Shown here piece by piece: positions 35,292-43,394 of a DNA stretch of 64,000 nucleotides. Below the pieces are notes generated by a model. That model searched no databases. It was given only the letters and a program-made list of their open reading frames with translations, and was not told where the DNA came from. The translations under genes were made by a program, and so were the position numbers. The DNA lies in the NCBI RefSeq assembly GCF_000513275.1, contig NZ_CBVJ010000027.1, positions 100,617-164,616 of the forward strand, given 5' to 3'. Source of the DNA: Paenibacillus gorillae. GTDB lineage: Bacteria; Bacillota; Bacilli; Paenibacillales; Paenibacillaceae. The number at the start of each line of letters is the position of its first letter. Within the stretch, counting starts at the first letter, position 1.

Positions 35292-36497
35292 TTGCAAAAT
35301 GATAACCAAGTTCGTCCTTCAGTTTCTACTAGAGAAGATGCTCATTATCCTATTGACTTGACGGGTCCCAGCAGCCATTCACTAGTCATGCGGCCCGGAG
35401 TGGGCAGTCTATCGATTGGACCATCGCAATTGGGGAAAAAGGCGGATCTTCACGTCTCGTCAGATGCGCGTATCGATTGGACCGTATTTAATCCCTTTAC
35501 TACACCGGCAGGCTCGCCTTGGCCGCGATTTCTATACTACTCAGGCAGTGACGCCGGTTTCTTGGAATGGGCACAGAAACGTCCCATTGAAGAGATAAAG
35601 TGGGCTCCAGTTCTGCCGGCCGATACAGTGGCAGATGCAAGTCAATCTATTTTACATAGATTTCATATTGAGCTGGGTCAATCTGGAGGGCGATTGAGCC
35701 TGAGGCTTCCGAATGCTTCTTGCCGCTTGAGTGTGTCTGGCGATCTAACACGTTTCTCGGCCACGGGGAATCTGCCATCTTCTCTAGCACTAGCACCGCA
35801 CACTAGCCGACGTAAGACGGATCCTCCTTTCAGGCTGCCCGACCTCGGTGAATTGTATGGGGTAACGAGCCTCACGCTGCAAAACGAGCCGCTAGGTCAG
35901 CCCATCTCGCTAAGCTGTCTAGACCATTTTCCAAACCTTGAATCACTGAGCTTGTGGGGGAGCTTCTGCGACATGGAGTTGTTGGCGTCTCATGTCCGGT
36001 TAACGAATCTGGAGCTACGTTTTATGCCTGATTTAGAGGGCATGCCTTTCTTGGAGACGTGGCCGTTGCTTGAGAGATTTATCGCCTACAATGTGGAAGA
36101 GGCTGCAGGCAAGCGTCTGAAGCAGCAAATGAAGGCACGCGCAAAAATCCGTCCGTGGGCCGGTTATGTATCCGTGAGCCAATTGCGAAAAGCAGAGTGG
36201 TGGGCTGCTGAATTTGGCCGGCCTTTCTCGTCCTGGCCTAAACGTATGGCTAAGCTCGCTAACGAAGCTTACAACGAAGCACAGGCTAGCTTGGCTCAGG
36301 CCCGCAGCTTTGTTGAAGCAGAGGCGGCCATTACTGCGTTCACTTTGCGATTTAATAGCCTTAAAGGCATTGAAACGACCGAAAGAGAAGACCTTGGCGA
36401 AGCCGTATGGCAGCTCAGCCAGTCCGATCACCAGATAGGTCAGCCTTTAACAGAGGAGATGGCTCAACGCTGGTTCGACGCAGCGCGCGATTACTGA
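35292..36497 (+). CDS. LRR-like protein of the second immunity-like group
   Basis: 401 aa with a TTG start preceded by AGAGAGGA; no nearer ATG fits. Residues 190-270 contain short leucine-rich units (LYGVTSLTLQNEPLGQPISL; HFPNLESLSLWGSFCDMELL; RLTNLELRFMPDLEGMPFLE). The N-terminal half is beta-rich, and the C-terminal 120 residues are helical and Ala/Glu-rich (EAYNEAQASLAQARSFVEAE). It has no signal peptide and no enzymatic motif. It resembles the LRR proteins at the end of Firmicute immunity arrays, and its operon follows repeat copy B just as the first array follows copy A. Exact function unknown. Confidence 0.65.
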   Translation: MQNDNQVRPSVSTREDAHYPIDLTGPSSHSLVMRPGVGSLSIGPSQLGKKADLHVSSDARIDWTVFNPFTTPAGSPWPRFLYYSGSDAGFLEWAQKRPIEEIKWAPVLPADTVADASQSILHRFHIELGQSGGRLSLRLPNASCRLSVSGDLTRFSATGNLPSSLALAPHTSRRKTDPPFRLPDLGELYGVTSLTLQNEPLGQPISLSCLDHFPNLESLSLWGSFCDMELLASHVRLTNLELRFMPDLEGMPFLETWPLLERFIAYNVEEAAGKRLKQQMKARAKIRPWAGYVSVSQLRKAEWWAAEFGRPFSSWPKRMAKLANEAYNEAQASLAQARSFVEAEAAITAFTLRFNSLKGIETTEREDLGEAVWQLSQSDHQIGQPLTEEMAQRWFDAARDY

Positions 36498-36582
36498 TAC
36501 CGGAGAGATCAAGTTGTTAGCGGGTTCATTCGAGGAAATGATCGAAGAAAATTTCTATGAATGGTGGGAGAGGCAGAGATGA
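36493..36582 (+). pseudogene. C-terminal tail remnant of an SMI1/KNR4-like gene
   Basis: In a frame different from both neighbours the sequence reads TDTGEIKLLAGSFEEMIEEN and then FYEWWERQR before a stop. The pattern G-E-I/L-x-x-L-A-x-S-F-E-E-h-I-E is typical of the last strand and helix of SMI1/KNR4 immunity proteins. Only this tail is left. Its 5' end overlaps the LRR-like gene's stop, and its TGA overlaps the ATG (36579) of the ankyrin gene, the coupled arrangement an intact operon would have had. The family call is from pattern only. Confidence 0.5.
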
Positions 36583-37664
36583 TCGTTCTGAAAGACATCG
36601 GAAGATTCGAGGAATTGCCGGAAAGAGCGATGCATATTTACAAAGGCGATCTTCCGGCTTTACATACAGCAATTACAGCAGGATGGAATATTGAAGAGGG
36701 TATCGTCCTTAGCAAGCATACAACAATTAGTCCACTGGATCTGGCGCTTATTTCGCAGCAGATGGAGGTTGTAAAGCTGTTGGTGGAGAACGGAGTCAAC
36801 TTGAATGTCCATCAAAAGTCCGGCTTTTTTAGCGGGCTGTTCGCTATTGCAAGGAGAGCATCGTCCGCTACCTTGCAGCGCAAGGTGCCGAGATGGACAA
36901 GCACAATCGTACGGGATCTGGCGCTTATTCACAGGCCTACTATGGCAACAAAAATCAATATTCCGCTTATTCATGAGCTGGGATTAGATATCAAGCTGCA
37001 TGGCGGTGCCGTATTGCGGCAAGCCGTATCGGACCACGACTATAAAACACTCACGTATTTGCTCGATCAGGGAGTGAACATCAACTATAATAAACCGGAT
37101 ATGGTCTATCCGTATGGAGCAACTCCGTTAACCGTGGCTGCACGTATGGGAGTTATGTCTATGGTCAAATTTTTAGTTGAACATGGCGCAGACGTGACGT
37201 TGGCGGAAAAAGATGGTGATCGCCCGTATACAATTGCGGTCAGTAATAAACATACTGAATTGGCGGACTACTTGAAGTCGTTGGAACCGGTTGACTTCCA
37301 TAACGCGGAAAATAAGAAGCAGGAGCTGAAAGCGTATAAGTTAACCGATGAACTGGTCAGCTTTCTATTAGGAGACAAGCTGCGCCTTGAGCTGGCGGAA
37401 AATGAATATGGTATCGGGTATATCGACTTTTTCACATTGACCGATACCATTCAGATGAAAGTGGGCAGGCAAAAGCTGCTGCGTCTTTCAGCGGATATCG
37501 ACAATTACTCTGGACTGCAGCTAGTTTGGAATCCGAAGAAAAAAGGTCTGATAGGCTGTTATGACGTGGAGCACAAGACTTATGCGGATTTGTGCAGTTT
37601 TGCAGAGTTTATCACGCAGCCTGAATTGCACCTTGTAAGGTTTCTTGAGGGCGAGTTGTCTTGA
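36579..37664 (+). CDS. Ankyrin-repeat protein with a locally shifted segment
   Basis: 361 aa from ATG 36579 (GGGAGAGG 5 bases upstream). Ankyrin units are clear at residues about 45-75 (SPLDLALISQQMEVVKLLVE) and 180-235 (ATPLTVAARMGVMSMVKFLV; EHGADVTLAEKDGDRPYTIA). The C-terminal 110 residues form another domain of unknown type. Between about 36815 and 36960 the open frame reads poorly, while frame +2 there (36833-36971) encodes an ankyrin-like ESIVRYLAAQGAEMDKHN. Three single-base insertions that restore frame would explain this. The protein may still be made with a scrambled repeat. Likely a cytoplasmic binding or immunity-type protein. Confidence 0.7.
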   Translation: MIVLKDIGRFEELPERAMHIYKGDLPALHTAITAGWNIEEGIVLSKHTTISPLDLALISQQMEVVKLLVENGVNLNVHQKSGFFSGLFAIARRASSATLQRKVPRWTSTIVRDLALIHRPTMATKINIPLIHELGLDIKLHGGAVLRQAVSDHDYKTLTYLLDQGVNINYNKPDMVYPYGATPLTVAARMGVMSMVKFLVEHGADVTLAEKDGDRPYTIAVSNKHTELADYLKSLEPVDFHNAENKKQELKAYKLTDELVSFLLGDKLRLELAENEYGIGYIDFFTLTDTIQMKVGRQKLLRLSADIDNYSGLQLVWNPKKKGLIGCYDVEHKTYADLCSFAEFITQPELHLVRFLEGELS

Positions 37665-37705
37665 ACATGCGTGCCGCGAGGAATGAATTTGTTTCGACAA
37701 CCTTA

Positions 37706-38398
37706 TTATCGGACCGAATCCTGATATTTGTCGATATAGAGCGACCCGTCCAATTGGAGCTCTGCGTAAAACACCTCGTCCAAAGAATGAATGCCGGCTT
37801 TTTTTAATTGCTGATTGAGCCATGCGGCAGAGACATCCACTTTTATCAGATTTTTTTCTACGATTTGGCCATCCACGACAAGCTCAGTCGGGATCCTTTG
37901 AACAGGTGTCACGTTTGCATTCATATCCTTCTTAGTTGCAGGCAGCAGTTCTTCTTTTTTCAACACGCTAAGCTTACCGTCAGGTTCCAGAATTGCAAAT
38001 TCGACTTCCTCGGGTGAAAACACATCCTTGTTCCGAAGCAGCATGCTTAAATCGTCGATGTTGAGGTGCTGTTTAGCCAATGCCTTCTCTAGAATCATTC
38101 CTTGTTTGATCAGAATTGTAGGCTGGCCATCGAGAAATTCACGTGTTCTGACAGAGCGTAATCCCATTATTGCGATCATAAATGCCAAGAGCGACCATAA
38201 GACCAAGCTGGATATTCCTTGCAGCAGCGTGATGTGATTGTTGACGATAACTTCCGCAGTGGTAGATCCCAGAGTGATTCCGGTTACATAATTGAAAAAC
38301 GTGAGCTGTCCGACTTGTTTTTTCCCAAGCAGACGTGTCAAAACGAGCAGAGCAACGAAGGATGCTGCTGTACGAAATAAGATTTCTCCATATGTCAT
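37706..38398 (-). CDS. DUF421 (YetF-type) membrane protein
   Basis: 230 aa. Three N-terminal transmembrane helices (about 7-25, 35-55, 60-80) are followed by a soluble DUF421 domain with the usual RTREFLDGQPTILIKQGMIL and LSMLLRNKDVFSPEEVEFAI. The C-terminal region carries ELVVDGQIVEKNL. In Bacillus, YetF/YdfS-type proteins occur in the cytoplasmic membrane and some are linked to spore stress; the biochemical role is not settled. It is transcribed convergently with the ankyrin gene, and no terminator is obvious in the 41-base gap. Confidence 0.9.
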   Translation of the reverse strand: MTYGEILFRTAASFVALLVLTRLLGKKQVGQLTFFNYVTGITLGSTTAEVIVNNHITLLQGISSLVLWSLLAFMIAIMGLRSVRTREFLDGQPTILIKQGMILEKALAKQHLNIDDLSMLLRNKDVFSPEEVEFAILEPDGKLSVLKKEELLPATKKDMNANVTPVQRIPTELVVDGQIVEKNLIKVDVSAAWLNQQLKKAGIHSLDEVFYAELQLDGSLYIDKYQDSVR

Positions 38399-38498
38399 GT
38401 GCCGAGCCCCTTGTCTACCAGATAATCATAAATTGGCCTTCATTTCCATTCCTTATACAAGTGGTTAAGCGAAATAATTTCGAAAAGAGGTTTTCCAC

Positions 38499-38639
38499 AT
38501 GTCTCAAAAATTTCGAGTTATTTTACAGAAGGTTGTCGATCATTCCGATGAAATTGAGATAGGGGAGCGTTTATTCGGTTCCCTTACTCCGGTCGATGAG
38601 CATGTCGTCATGGAGCTTTTGGAGCAAATGCGCATATAG
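38499..38639 (+). CDS. Small 46-aa protein, unrecognised
   Basis: ATG start with AAAAGAGG about 9 bases upstream. The sequence starts MSQKFRVILQKVVDHSDEIE and ends VMELLEQMRI, which is compact, charged and without a membrane segment. It is followed by a clear hairpin at 38684-38730, so it is a plausible monocistronic small gene, divergent from the DUF421 gene. Conservation has not been tested. Confidence 0.45.
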   Translation: MSQKFRVILQKVVDHSDEIEIGERLFGSLTPVDEHVVMELLEQMRI

Positions 38640-38683
38640 CGGCAGCTGTTCCGAAATTAATGAATCATCTGATCTACGAAACA

Positions 38684-38730
38684 GATAGCGGTGCCAGGGA
38701 GTTCTTCCCAGGCATCGCTATTTCTTTGTT
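38684..38730 (+). terminator. Terminator hairpin after the 46-aa gene
   Basis: GATAGCGGTGCCAGGGA pairs with TTCCCAGGCATCGCTATT around a short loop, and a T-rich run (TTTCTTTGTTTT) follows. Confidence 0.75.
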
Positions 38731-38800
38731 TTGGCAGCAGTTGTTTTCTCATGATGTAGAATGATTATTTTAGGCAAAGTACCTTATTTGAAAAATTACC

Positions 38801-38829
38801 TTGACAGTCATAGTAATATGTCTTATTAT
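38801..38829 (+). promoter_or_regulatory. SigA-type promoter of the PadR operon
   Basis: TTGACA at 38801-38806 and TATTAT at 38824-38829 with 17-base spacing, 20 bases before the padR start codon. AT-rich half-symmetry around the -10 region could be the PadR operator, but I cannot define it firmly. Confidence 0.8.
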
Positions 38830-38849
38830 CCAATTATGGAGGTGATGAA

Positions 38850-39179
38850 ATGAGCGAGAACAAGATCACATCCGACCTGCTCCGCGGCCATACAGATACG
38901 ATGATTTTGAGGCTCTTATCTGAAGCCGATCGTTATGGTTATGAGATTGTCAAGCTAATTGCCGAGCGTTCAGGCGGCGAATACGAATTAAAGGAAGCTA
39001 CGATGTACTCCAGCTTTCGGCGGCTTGAAGCTGATGGTGATATTGAGTGGTATTGGGGCGATGAATCGCAGGGCGGACGACGCAAATATTTTAGAATAAC
39101 CGGCAAAGGCAAGGAGACTTACGCCCGTAATAAGAGCAATTGGGAGTATGCGAAACGTGTGTTAGAAAATTTATTATAA
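38850..39179 (+). CDS. PadR-family transcriptional regulator
   Basis: 109 aa. The PadR winged helix-turn-helix is visible: LRGHTDTMILRLLSEADRYG YEIVKLI, then TMYSSFRRLEADGDIEWYWG and the wing GGRRKYFRITGKGKETY. There is only the short C-terminal helix of the PadR-s2 group, which dimerises. It is the first gene of an operon with a pentapeptide-repeat protein and an ABC exporter, all spaced by at most 14 bases, so it probably represses this operon and is released by a drug ligand, as LmrR and similar regulators are. It is preceded by the promoter at 38801-38829. Confidence 0.92.
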   Translation: MSENKITSDLLRGHTDTMILRLLSEADRYGYEIVKLIAERSGGEYELKEATMYSSFRRLEADGDIEWYWGDESQGGRRKYFRITGKGKETYARNKSNWEYAKRVLENLL

Positions 39180-39193
39180 GGAGATTGGATACA

Positions 39194-40063
39194 ATGATGA
39201 ATCAAAAATTAACGGATTATTTGAACAGCGTTTTTACACCATACGATGGGGTGAAAAGCGTCACCGAATTAAAGGCAGATCTGCTGTCAGATTTGCAGGA
39301 GCGATACAGTGAGCTTCGTGCGGAGGGCAAGGATGACGAAACTGCTTTTAAGATGACAATTGAAAGTATTGGTGACATTGAGGAAACCATTCTGGAGGTC
39401 GCCAATCTCTCCCGATCGCTGGAACGGCAAGTCATCACAAATTTTAATTCAAGTAATCTGGCAAAGAGCGACTTTGCAGGCGTGAAAGCCCATAAAGGAC
39501 AGTTTCAAGGCAGTGCGCTTCACGGCTCCGATTTCTCTGGCGCTGATTTGACTGGCAGTTCGTTTAAGAGCAGCGATGTACGGGAAGCCAATTTTGACGG
39601 CTCCAATCTAACGGACTGCATGCTGTCTTCGCTTGATCTGACCAATGCCAGCTTCAACAAAACGATCATGGTAAGAACCAATTTCACCAAATCGGGCCTT
39701 GAAGGAGCCAGATTCACGGGAGTAAGATTGACCGACGTCACGTTAACGTTGACTGATCTTAGAAAGGCGAGCTTTGAAGGCTGTTTATTTGAGGGGGTCG
39801 ACTTCAAGTACTCTGATCTGAGCGGGCAAAACTTTGACGGACAGACGTTTATTGGCGTTAAGTTTGAAAAGGCGGCATTAACCGGAGCTTCCTTCAAAGG
39901 CGCTGCCTTTAAAAATGTTTCATTTCAGCCGGGTTTCACTTTGACTAAGAAGTACTATCGGATGATCAAAACCGTCTGCTTTGACGGGGCAACGATGGAT
40001 AAACTGACCTTCGCACTGCTTAAAGGCATGGAAGCCGATTTATCGAAAGTTACAGTTATTTAA
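39194..40063 (+). CDS. Pentapeptide-repeat protein with HAAS-type N-terminus
   Basis: 289 aa from ATG 39194 (AAGGAGATTGG upstream); the longer open frame overlaps padR and is not needed. Residues 1-75 form a helical DUF1700/HAAS-like domain (LTDYLNSVFTPYDGVKSVTE; DETAFKMTIESIGDIEETIL) typical of genes that travel with PadR regulators. Residues 85-260 are A(D/N)Lxx-type pentapeptide repeats forming a right-handed beta-helix (GSDFSGADLTGSSFKSSDVR). Such helices can mimic DNA and protect gyrase (Qnr/MfpA), but here the role next to an exporter may be regulatory. Part of the operon 38850-41624. Confidence 0.9.
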   Translation: MMNQKLTDYLNSVFTPYDGVKSVTELKADLLSDLQERYSELRAEGKDDETAFKMTIESIGDIEETILEVANLSRSLERQVITNFNSSNLAKSDFAGVKAHKGQFQGSALHGSDFSGADLTGSSFKSSDVREANFDGSNLTDCMLSSLDLTNASFNKTIMVRTNFTKSGLEGARFTGVRLTDVTLTLTDLRKASFEGCLFEGVDFKYSDLSGQNFDGQTFIGVKFEKAALTGASFKGAAFKNVSFQPGFTLTKKYYRMIKTVCFDGATMDKLTFALLKGMEADLSKVTVI

Positions 40064-40076
40064 GGGAGGTAACCCT

Positions 40077-40856
40077 ATGCAAACTGTGCAAACAGCGCAA
40101 GCCAAGTCGATTCTTGTAAAAGGACTGCAAAAAAGCTACAAGCAGCTCCAAGTGCTGAAGGACGTCAATTTCGAGGTGGAAAAGGGCAGTATTTTCGCGC
40201 TCCTTGGCTCTAATGGAGCAGGTAAAACGACGGTTGTAAAGATTCTCACCACTTTGCTCAAACCAGACGGCGGAACGGCAGCTATTAACGGGTTCGATGT
40301 TTCTTCACAGCCCGATCACGTGCGTCAGAGGATCAGTTTAACCGGCCAGTTTGCAGCGGTAGATGAAGTATTGACCGGACGGGAAAATCTGATCATGATT
40401 GCCAAGCTGAGATACCTCCAAAATCCGCGTCAGGTTGCGGACAACATGCTAACACGCTTTGGGCTGACTGATGCTGCAGACCGCAGAGTGTCTACCTACT
40501 CTGGAGGAATGCGCCGCAGACTCGATATCGCTTTGAGCATTATCGGAAACCCGCAGATCATTTTCCTGGATGAGCCAACGACGGGACTTGATCCCGAGGC
40601 TAGAATCGAAGTATGGAAAATTGTCAAGGAGCTTGCCAATGGCGGGACGACAGTATTTCTCACTACGCAGTATCTAGAGGAAGCGGAGCAGCTTGCTGAC
40701 CGGATTGCCATTCTGCATGAAGGCCGTATTATAGCCAATGGGACACTGCAGGAGTTAAAGTTGAGGTTTCCGGCTGCTAAGGTGGAGTACGTTGAGAAAC
40801 AACCGACATTGGAGGAAATTTTCCTCGCAATCATCGGCAAACAGGAGGGGAAGTAA
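40077..40856 (+). CDS. ABC exporter ATPase, DrrA-like
   Basis: 259 aa. Walker A GSNGAGKTT, Q-loop in LTGQFAAVDEVLTG, signature YSGGMRRRLDIA, Walker B IIFLDEPTTGLD, and the switch region in TTVFLTTQYLEEAEQLADRI. The ending, with the short regulatory tail PTLEEIFLAI, is typical of the daunorubicin-resistance (DrrA) family. It pairs with the permease that starts directly after its stop. Drug or lipid export is likely. It lies about 5 kb from the lipopeptide cluster and could export its product, but its PadR control suggests an independent resistance operon. Confidence 0.93.
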   Translation: MQTVQTAQAKSILVKGLQKSYKQLQVLKDVNFEVEKGSIFALLGSNGAGKTTVVKILTTLLKPDGGTAAINGFDVSSQPDHVRQRISLTGQFAAVDEVLTGRENLIMIAKLRYLQNPRQVADNMLTRFGLTDAADRRVSTYSGGMRRRLDIALSIIGNPQIIFLDEPTTGLDPEARIEVWKIVKELANGGTTVFLTTQYLEEAEQLADRIAILHEGRIIANGTLQELKLRFPAAKVEYVEKQPTLEEIFLAIIGKQEGK

Positions 40857-41624
40857 GTGGAGACGACAAAGAAGCATTTCTTCATCGACATTAGCGTCAT
40901 GCTTGGACGCTCCATGCGTCATATTATACGCAGTATGGATACCATTATTACAGTTACGATCACGCCAATCGCGATGATGCTGTTATTCGTCTATGTTTTC
41001 GGCGGGGCCATTCAAACCGGAGCAGATAACTATGTGAACTACTTGTTGCCTGGAATTCTCCTGATGGCAATTGCCAGCGGAATTTCCTATACAGCTTTCC
41101 GGTTGTTTACCGATGTACAACGGGGCATTTTTGAGCGGTTTCAGACCATGCCGATCTCACGTTCCGCCTTGCTTTGGGGTCATGTGCTTACTTCGCTTGT
41201 ATCCAATGCCATATCGGTAGTTGTCATTATTCTTGTTGCGCTGCTCATGGGATTTCGTTCTTCATCGGGCGTACTGCCATGGCTTGCGGTAGCCGGCATA
41301 CTCGCTCTGTTTACGTTAGCCTTGACATGGGTAGCAGCTATAGCTGGACTTTCTGCAAAAACAGTCGATGGTGCGAGCGCCTTCTCTTACCCCTTGATTT
41401 TCCTACCTTTTATCAGCTCCGCATTTGTGCCCACCGAATCAATGCCAACGGTCGTTCGCGTCTTTGCTGAAAATCAGCCGGTGACCTCGATTGTAGAATC
41501 CATCCGCGCACTATTGTCGGGTCAGCAGGCGGGCAATGACATCTGGATCGCGCTCGCATGGTGCGTTGGAATTATGATTGTCGCTTATATTTTTGCAATG
41601 AGGATCTACAAGAAGAGAGTATGA
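40857..41624 (+). CDS. ABC-2 type permease, DrrB-like
   Basis: 255 aa. GTG start with AGGAGGGGAAG upstream, immediately following the ATPase stop. Six hydrophobic segments, with the ABC-2 signature in the region FTLALTWVAAIAGLSAKTVD and the DrrB-like FLPFISSAFVPTESMPTVVR followed by ENQPVT. Forms the membrane part of the exporter with the protein at 40077. Last gene of the PadR operon; a hairpin at 41709-41746 follows. Confidence 0.93.
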   Translation: METTKKHFFIDISVMLGRSMRHIIRSMDTIITVTITPIAMMLLFVYVFGGAIQTGADNYVNYLLPGILLMAIASGISYTAFRLFTDVQRGIFERFQTMPISRSALLWGHVLTSLVSNAISVVVIILVALLMGFRSSSGVLPWLAVAGILALFTLALTWVAAIAGLSAKTVDGASAFSYPLIFLPFISSAFVPTESMPTVVRVFAENQPVTSIVESIRALLSGQQAGNDIWIALAWCVGIMIVAYIFAMRIYKKRV

Positions 41625-41708
41625 ACAAGACCAATGCTTCCACAAACAGCTACGAATGTTGAATTCAAATTTGGAGGGTATTGATTGTGCCGCAGTTACG
41701 AAATTAAC

Positions 41709-41746
41709 GAACCGTTCCCCGAAATACAGAGGAACGGTTTTCTTTA
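41709..41746 (+). terminator. Rho-independent terminator
   Basis: AACCGTTCC and GGAACGGTT form a perfect 9-bp stem with a 12-base loop, then TTCTTTATTT. A 6-codon reading frame with a good Shine-Dalgarno sequence (GTG 41687 to TAA 41707) ends two bases before it. Confidence 0.85.
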
Positions 41747-41801
41747 TTTCGAATGCAATGCATATCCCTCTTTACTTTTGAACATCGTGGTGATAATATT
41801 G

Positions 41802-41821
41802 ACTTCGATAGTTATAGAACT
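41802..41821. promoter_or_regulatory. Operator-like palindrome, site 1 (upstream of arsR-type gene)
   Basis: ACTTCGATAGTTATAGAACT, 28 bases before the regulator's ATG. It aligns base for base over 20 positions with sites at 42146 and 43349, and the three sites precede three consecutive genes. Probable binding site of the ArsR-type repressor at 41849. Confidence 0.65.
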
Positions 41822-41848
41822 GCTGAACAGATTCAGGGAGGTGATATA

Positions 41849-42130
41849 ATGGTGGAAACTCAAGCGGATATGGGGCAAGCCGTGAAGTTGTATAAAGCTT
41901 TGGGAGAACCTACCCGGTTGAAAATCGCTTTACTGCTCTCGAAAGAGAGTAATTTATGTTTTAGTGCCATCGGTGAAAGGCTTGAATCGGTTGCAGGCTC
42001 GACACTATCGCATCATCTGAAGCAATTAACGGATTCTGGCTTGATTGATTTTCGCAAAAGTGGATCGTATATTCACTATAACGTCAATCGGGAAATAGCA
42101 GAAAAATTTGCGCCCTATTTGCTGGCGTAA
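41849..42130 (+). CDS. ArsR-family transcriptional repressor
   Basis: 93 aa from ATG 41849, chosen for GGGAGGTGATATA just upstream; the upstream in-frame extension covers the operator. The winged helix is clear: LYKALGEPTRLKIALLLSKE, the recognition helix in GSTLSHHLKQLTDSGLIDFR, and the wing KSGSYIHYNVN. The metal-site cysteines of ArsR/SmtB (CxC in alpha3) are absent, with only one Cys (NLCFSAIGERL), so it is more likely a redox or small-molecule sensor. It precedes an LLM flavin oxidoreductase and an MFS exporter, each with the same operator-like palindrome. Confidence 0.9.
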   Translation: MVETQADMGQAVKLYKALGEPTRLKIALLLSKESNLCFSAIGERLESVAGSTLSHHLKQLTDSGLIDFRKSGSYIHYNVNREIAEKFAPYLLA

Positions 42131-42145
42131 ATTTTTTTAAACATC

Positions 42146-42165
42146 AGTTCTACAGATGTAGAACT
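42146..42165. promoter_or_regulatory. Operator-like palindrome, site 2 (upstream of LLM oxidoreductase)
   Basis: AGTTCTACAGATGTAGAACT is a perfect 9-2-9 palindrome 16 bases after the arsR-type stop and 64 bases before the LLM gene. It is the best of the three sites. Confidence 0.75.
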
Positions 42166-42228
42166 GTAGAAAAGCGGGGCAGATCGATGCCCACAATGAA
42201 AATAGATATATAAAAGGAGAGAAATGTT

Positions 42229-43296
42229 ATGAGCGATCAAACAACTACGATGGAGCTTGGCATTAGTACATTCCTGCATGCAAATCCCGGAAATGGCGGC
42301 GTGTCGCATGCCGAGAGGCTGCGTCAAGCCATAGAAGAAGTTCAATTGGCAGATCAAGTCGGCCTTGATGTCTATGCCATAGGTGAACATCATCGAATCG
42401 ACTACACCAGCTCGTCGCCAGCCGTCATCCTGGCCGCCGCTGCCGCAACAACGAAGCGGATCCGGCTCTCAAGCGCAGTAACCGTGCTATCTTCGAACGA
42501 CCCAGTACGGGTATATCAGGATTTTGCAACGGTGGACGGTATCTCGAACGGGAGGGCGGAGATTATGGCCGGACGGGGTTCGTTTATCGAATCGTTTCCC
42601 TTGTTCGGTTATGATTTGGAGCATTACGAAGAATTATTCGAAGAGAAATTGGAACTGCTGTTGAAAATTCGCGCTTCGGAGAAGGTAACCTGGCGCGGCG
42701 CCCATCGTCCGGCAATTGACAACATGGGCATCTATCCTCGTGCACAACAGGAGCTCCTGCCAGTATGGATAGGCTCAGGGGGCAACCCGGAATCAGCTAT
42801 ACGTGCCGGCCTGCTGGGACTTCCGATTGTGTTCTCCATTCTGGGCGGAATGCCGGAGAGGTTCGCGCCTTTAGTGGAGCTTTATAAGGAAGCTGCCGTG
42901 AGAGCAGGTCATGATCCGAACAAGCTGCAGATCGCAACACATTCACATGGTTTTATTTCAGATACGGCACAAGATGCAGCAGATCGCTATTTCCCCGTCA
43001 TGGCGGCTCAAATGAACCATATTGGACGGGAGCGGGGCTGGCAGCCTTATACTCGTGACACGTACGATGCAGCCAGCAGCCTGCAAGGTGCTCTTTATGT
43101 CGGTGATCCTGAGTATGTTGCAGAGAAGATTATATTGCTGAACAAAAACCTAGGGTTGACCCGGTTTATGATGTACGTTGATTTTAGCTCGCTGCCGCAT
43201 CGCGATTTATTGCGTACAATTGAGCTTCTCGGCACCAAAGTAGCGCCGATTGTCCGGAAGGAGCTTACCCGTCAGGAATCTGGCCGCAACGTTTAA
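42229..43296 (+). CDS. LLM-class flavin-dependent oxidoreductase
   Basis: 355 aa, luciferase-like TIM-barrel monooxygenase family using FMNH2 or F420. Typical features: MELGISTFLH at the first strand, AEQ/GEHH-type VYAIGEHHRIDYTSSSPAVI, RIRLSSAVTVLSSNDPVRVY, and GRAEIMAGRGSFIESFPLFG. The substrate is unknown; YhbW/YwcH-like paralogues of Firmicutes are closest in style. ATG with AAAGGAGAG upstream. The operator-like palindrome at 42146 suggests control by the ArsR-type protein encoded just before. Confidence 0.93.
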   Translation: MSDQTTTMELGISTFLHANPGNGGVSHAERLRQAIEEVQLADQVGLDVYAIGEHHRIDYTSSSPAVILAAAAATTKRIRLSSAVTVLSSNDPVRVYQDFATVDGISNGRAEIMAGRGSFIESFPLFGYDLEHYEELFEEKLELLLKIRASEKVTWRGAHRPAIDNMGIYPRAQQELLPVWIGSGGNPESAIRAGLLGLPIVFSILGGMPERFAPLVELYKEAAVRAGHDPNKLQIATHSHGFISDTAQDAADRYFPVMAAQMNHIGRERGWQPYTRDTYDAASSLQGALYVGDPEYVAEKIILLNKNLGLTRFMMYVDFSSLPHRDLLRTIELLGTKVAPIVRKELTRQESGRNV

Positions 43297-43348
43297 ACAG
43301 CAGGCAGACAAGAGGATATTGCATGGAGCGCTTATTTTTTTGAACAGG

Positions 43349-43368
43349 ACTTCTACAGATTTATAACT
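43349..43368. promoter_or_regulatory. Operator-like palindrome, site 3 (upstream of MFS gene)
   Basis: ACTTCTACAGATTTATAACT, matching site 2 at 16 of 20 positions, 26 bases before the start of the MFS gene. Confidence 0.65.
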
Positions 43369-43394
43369 GTGAAAATGAAAAGGAGAGAACCACA

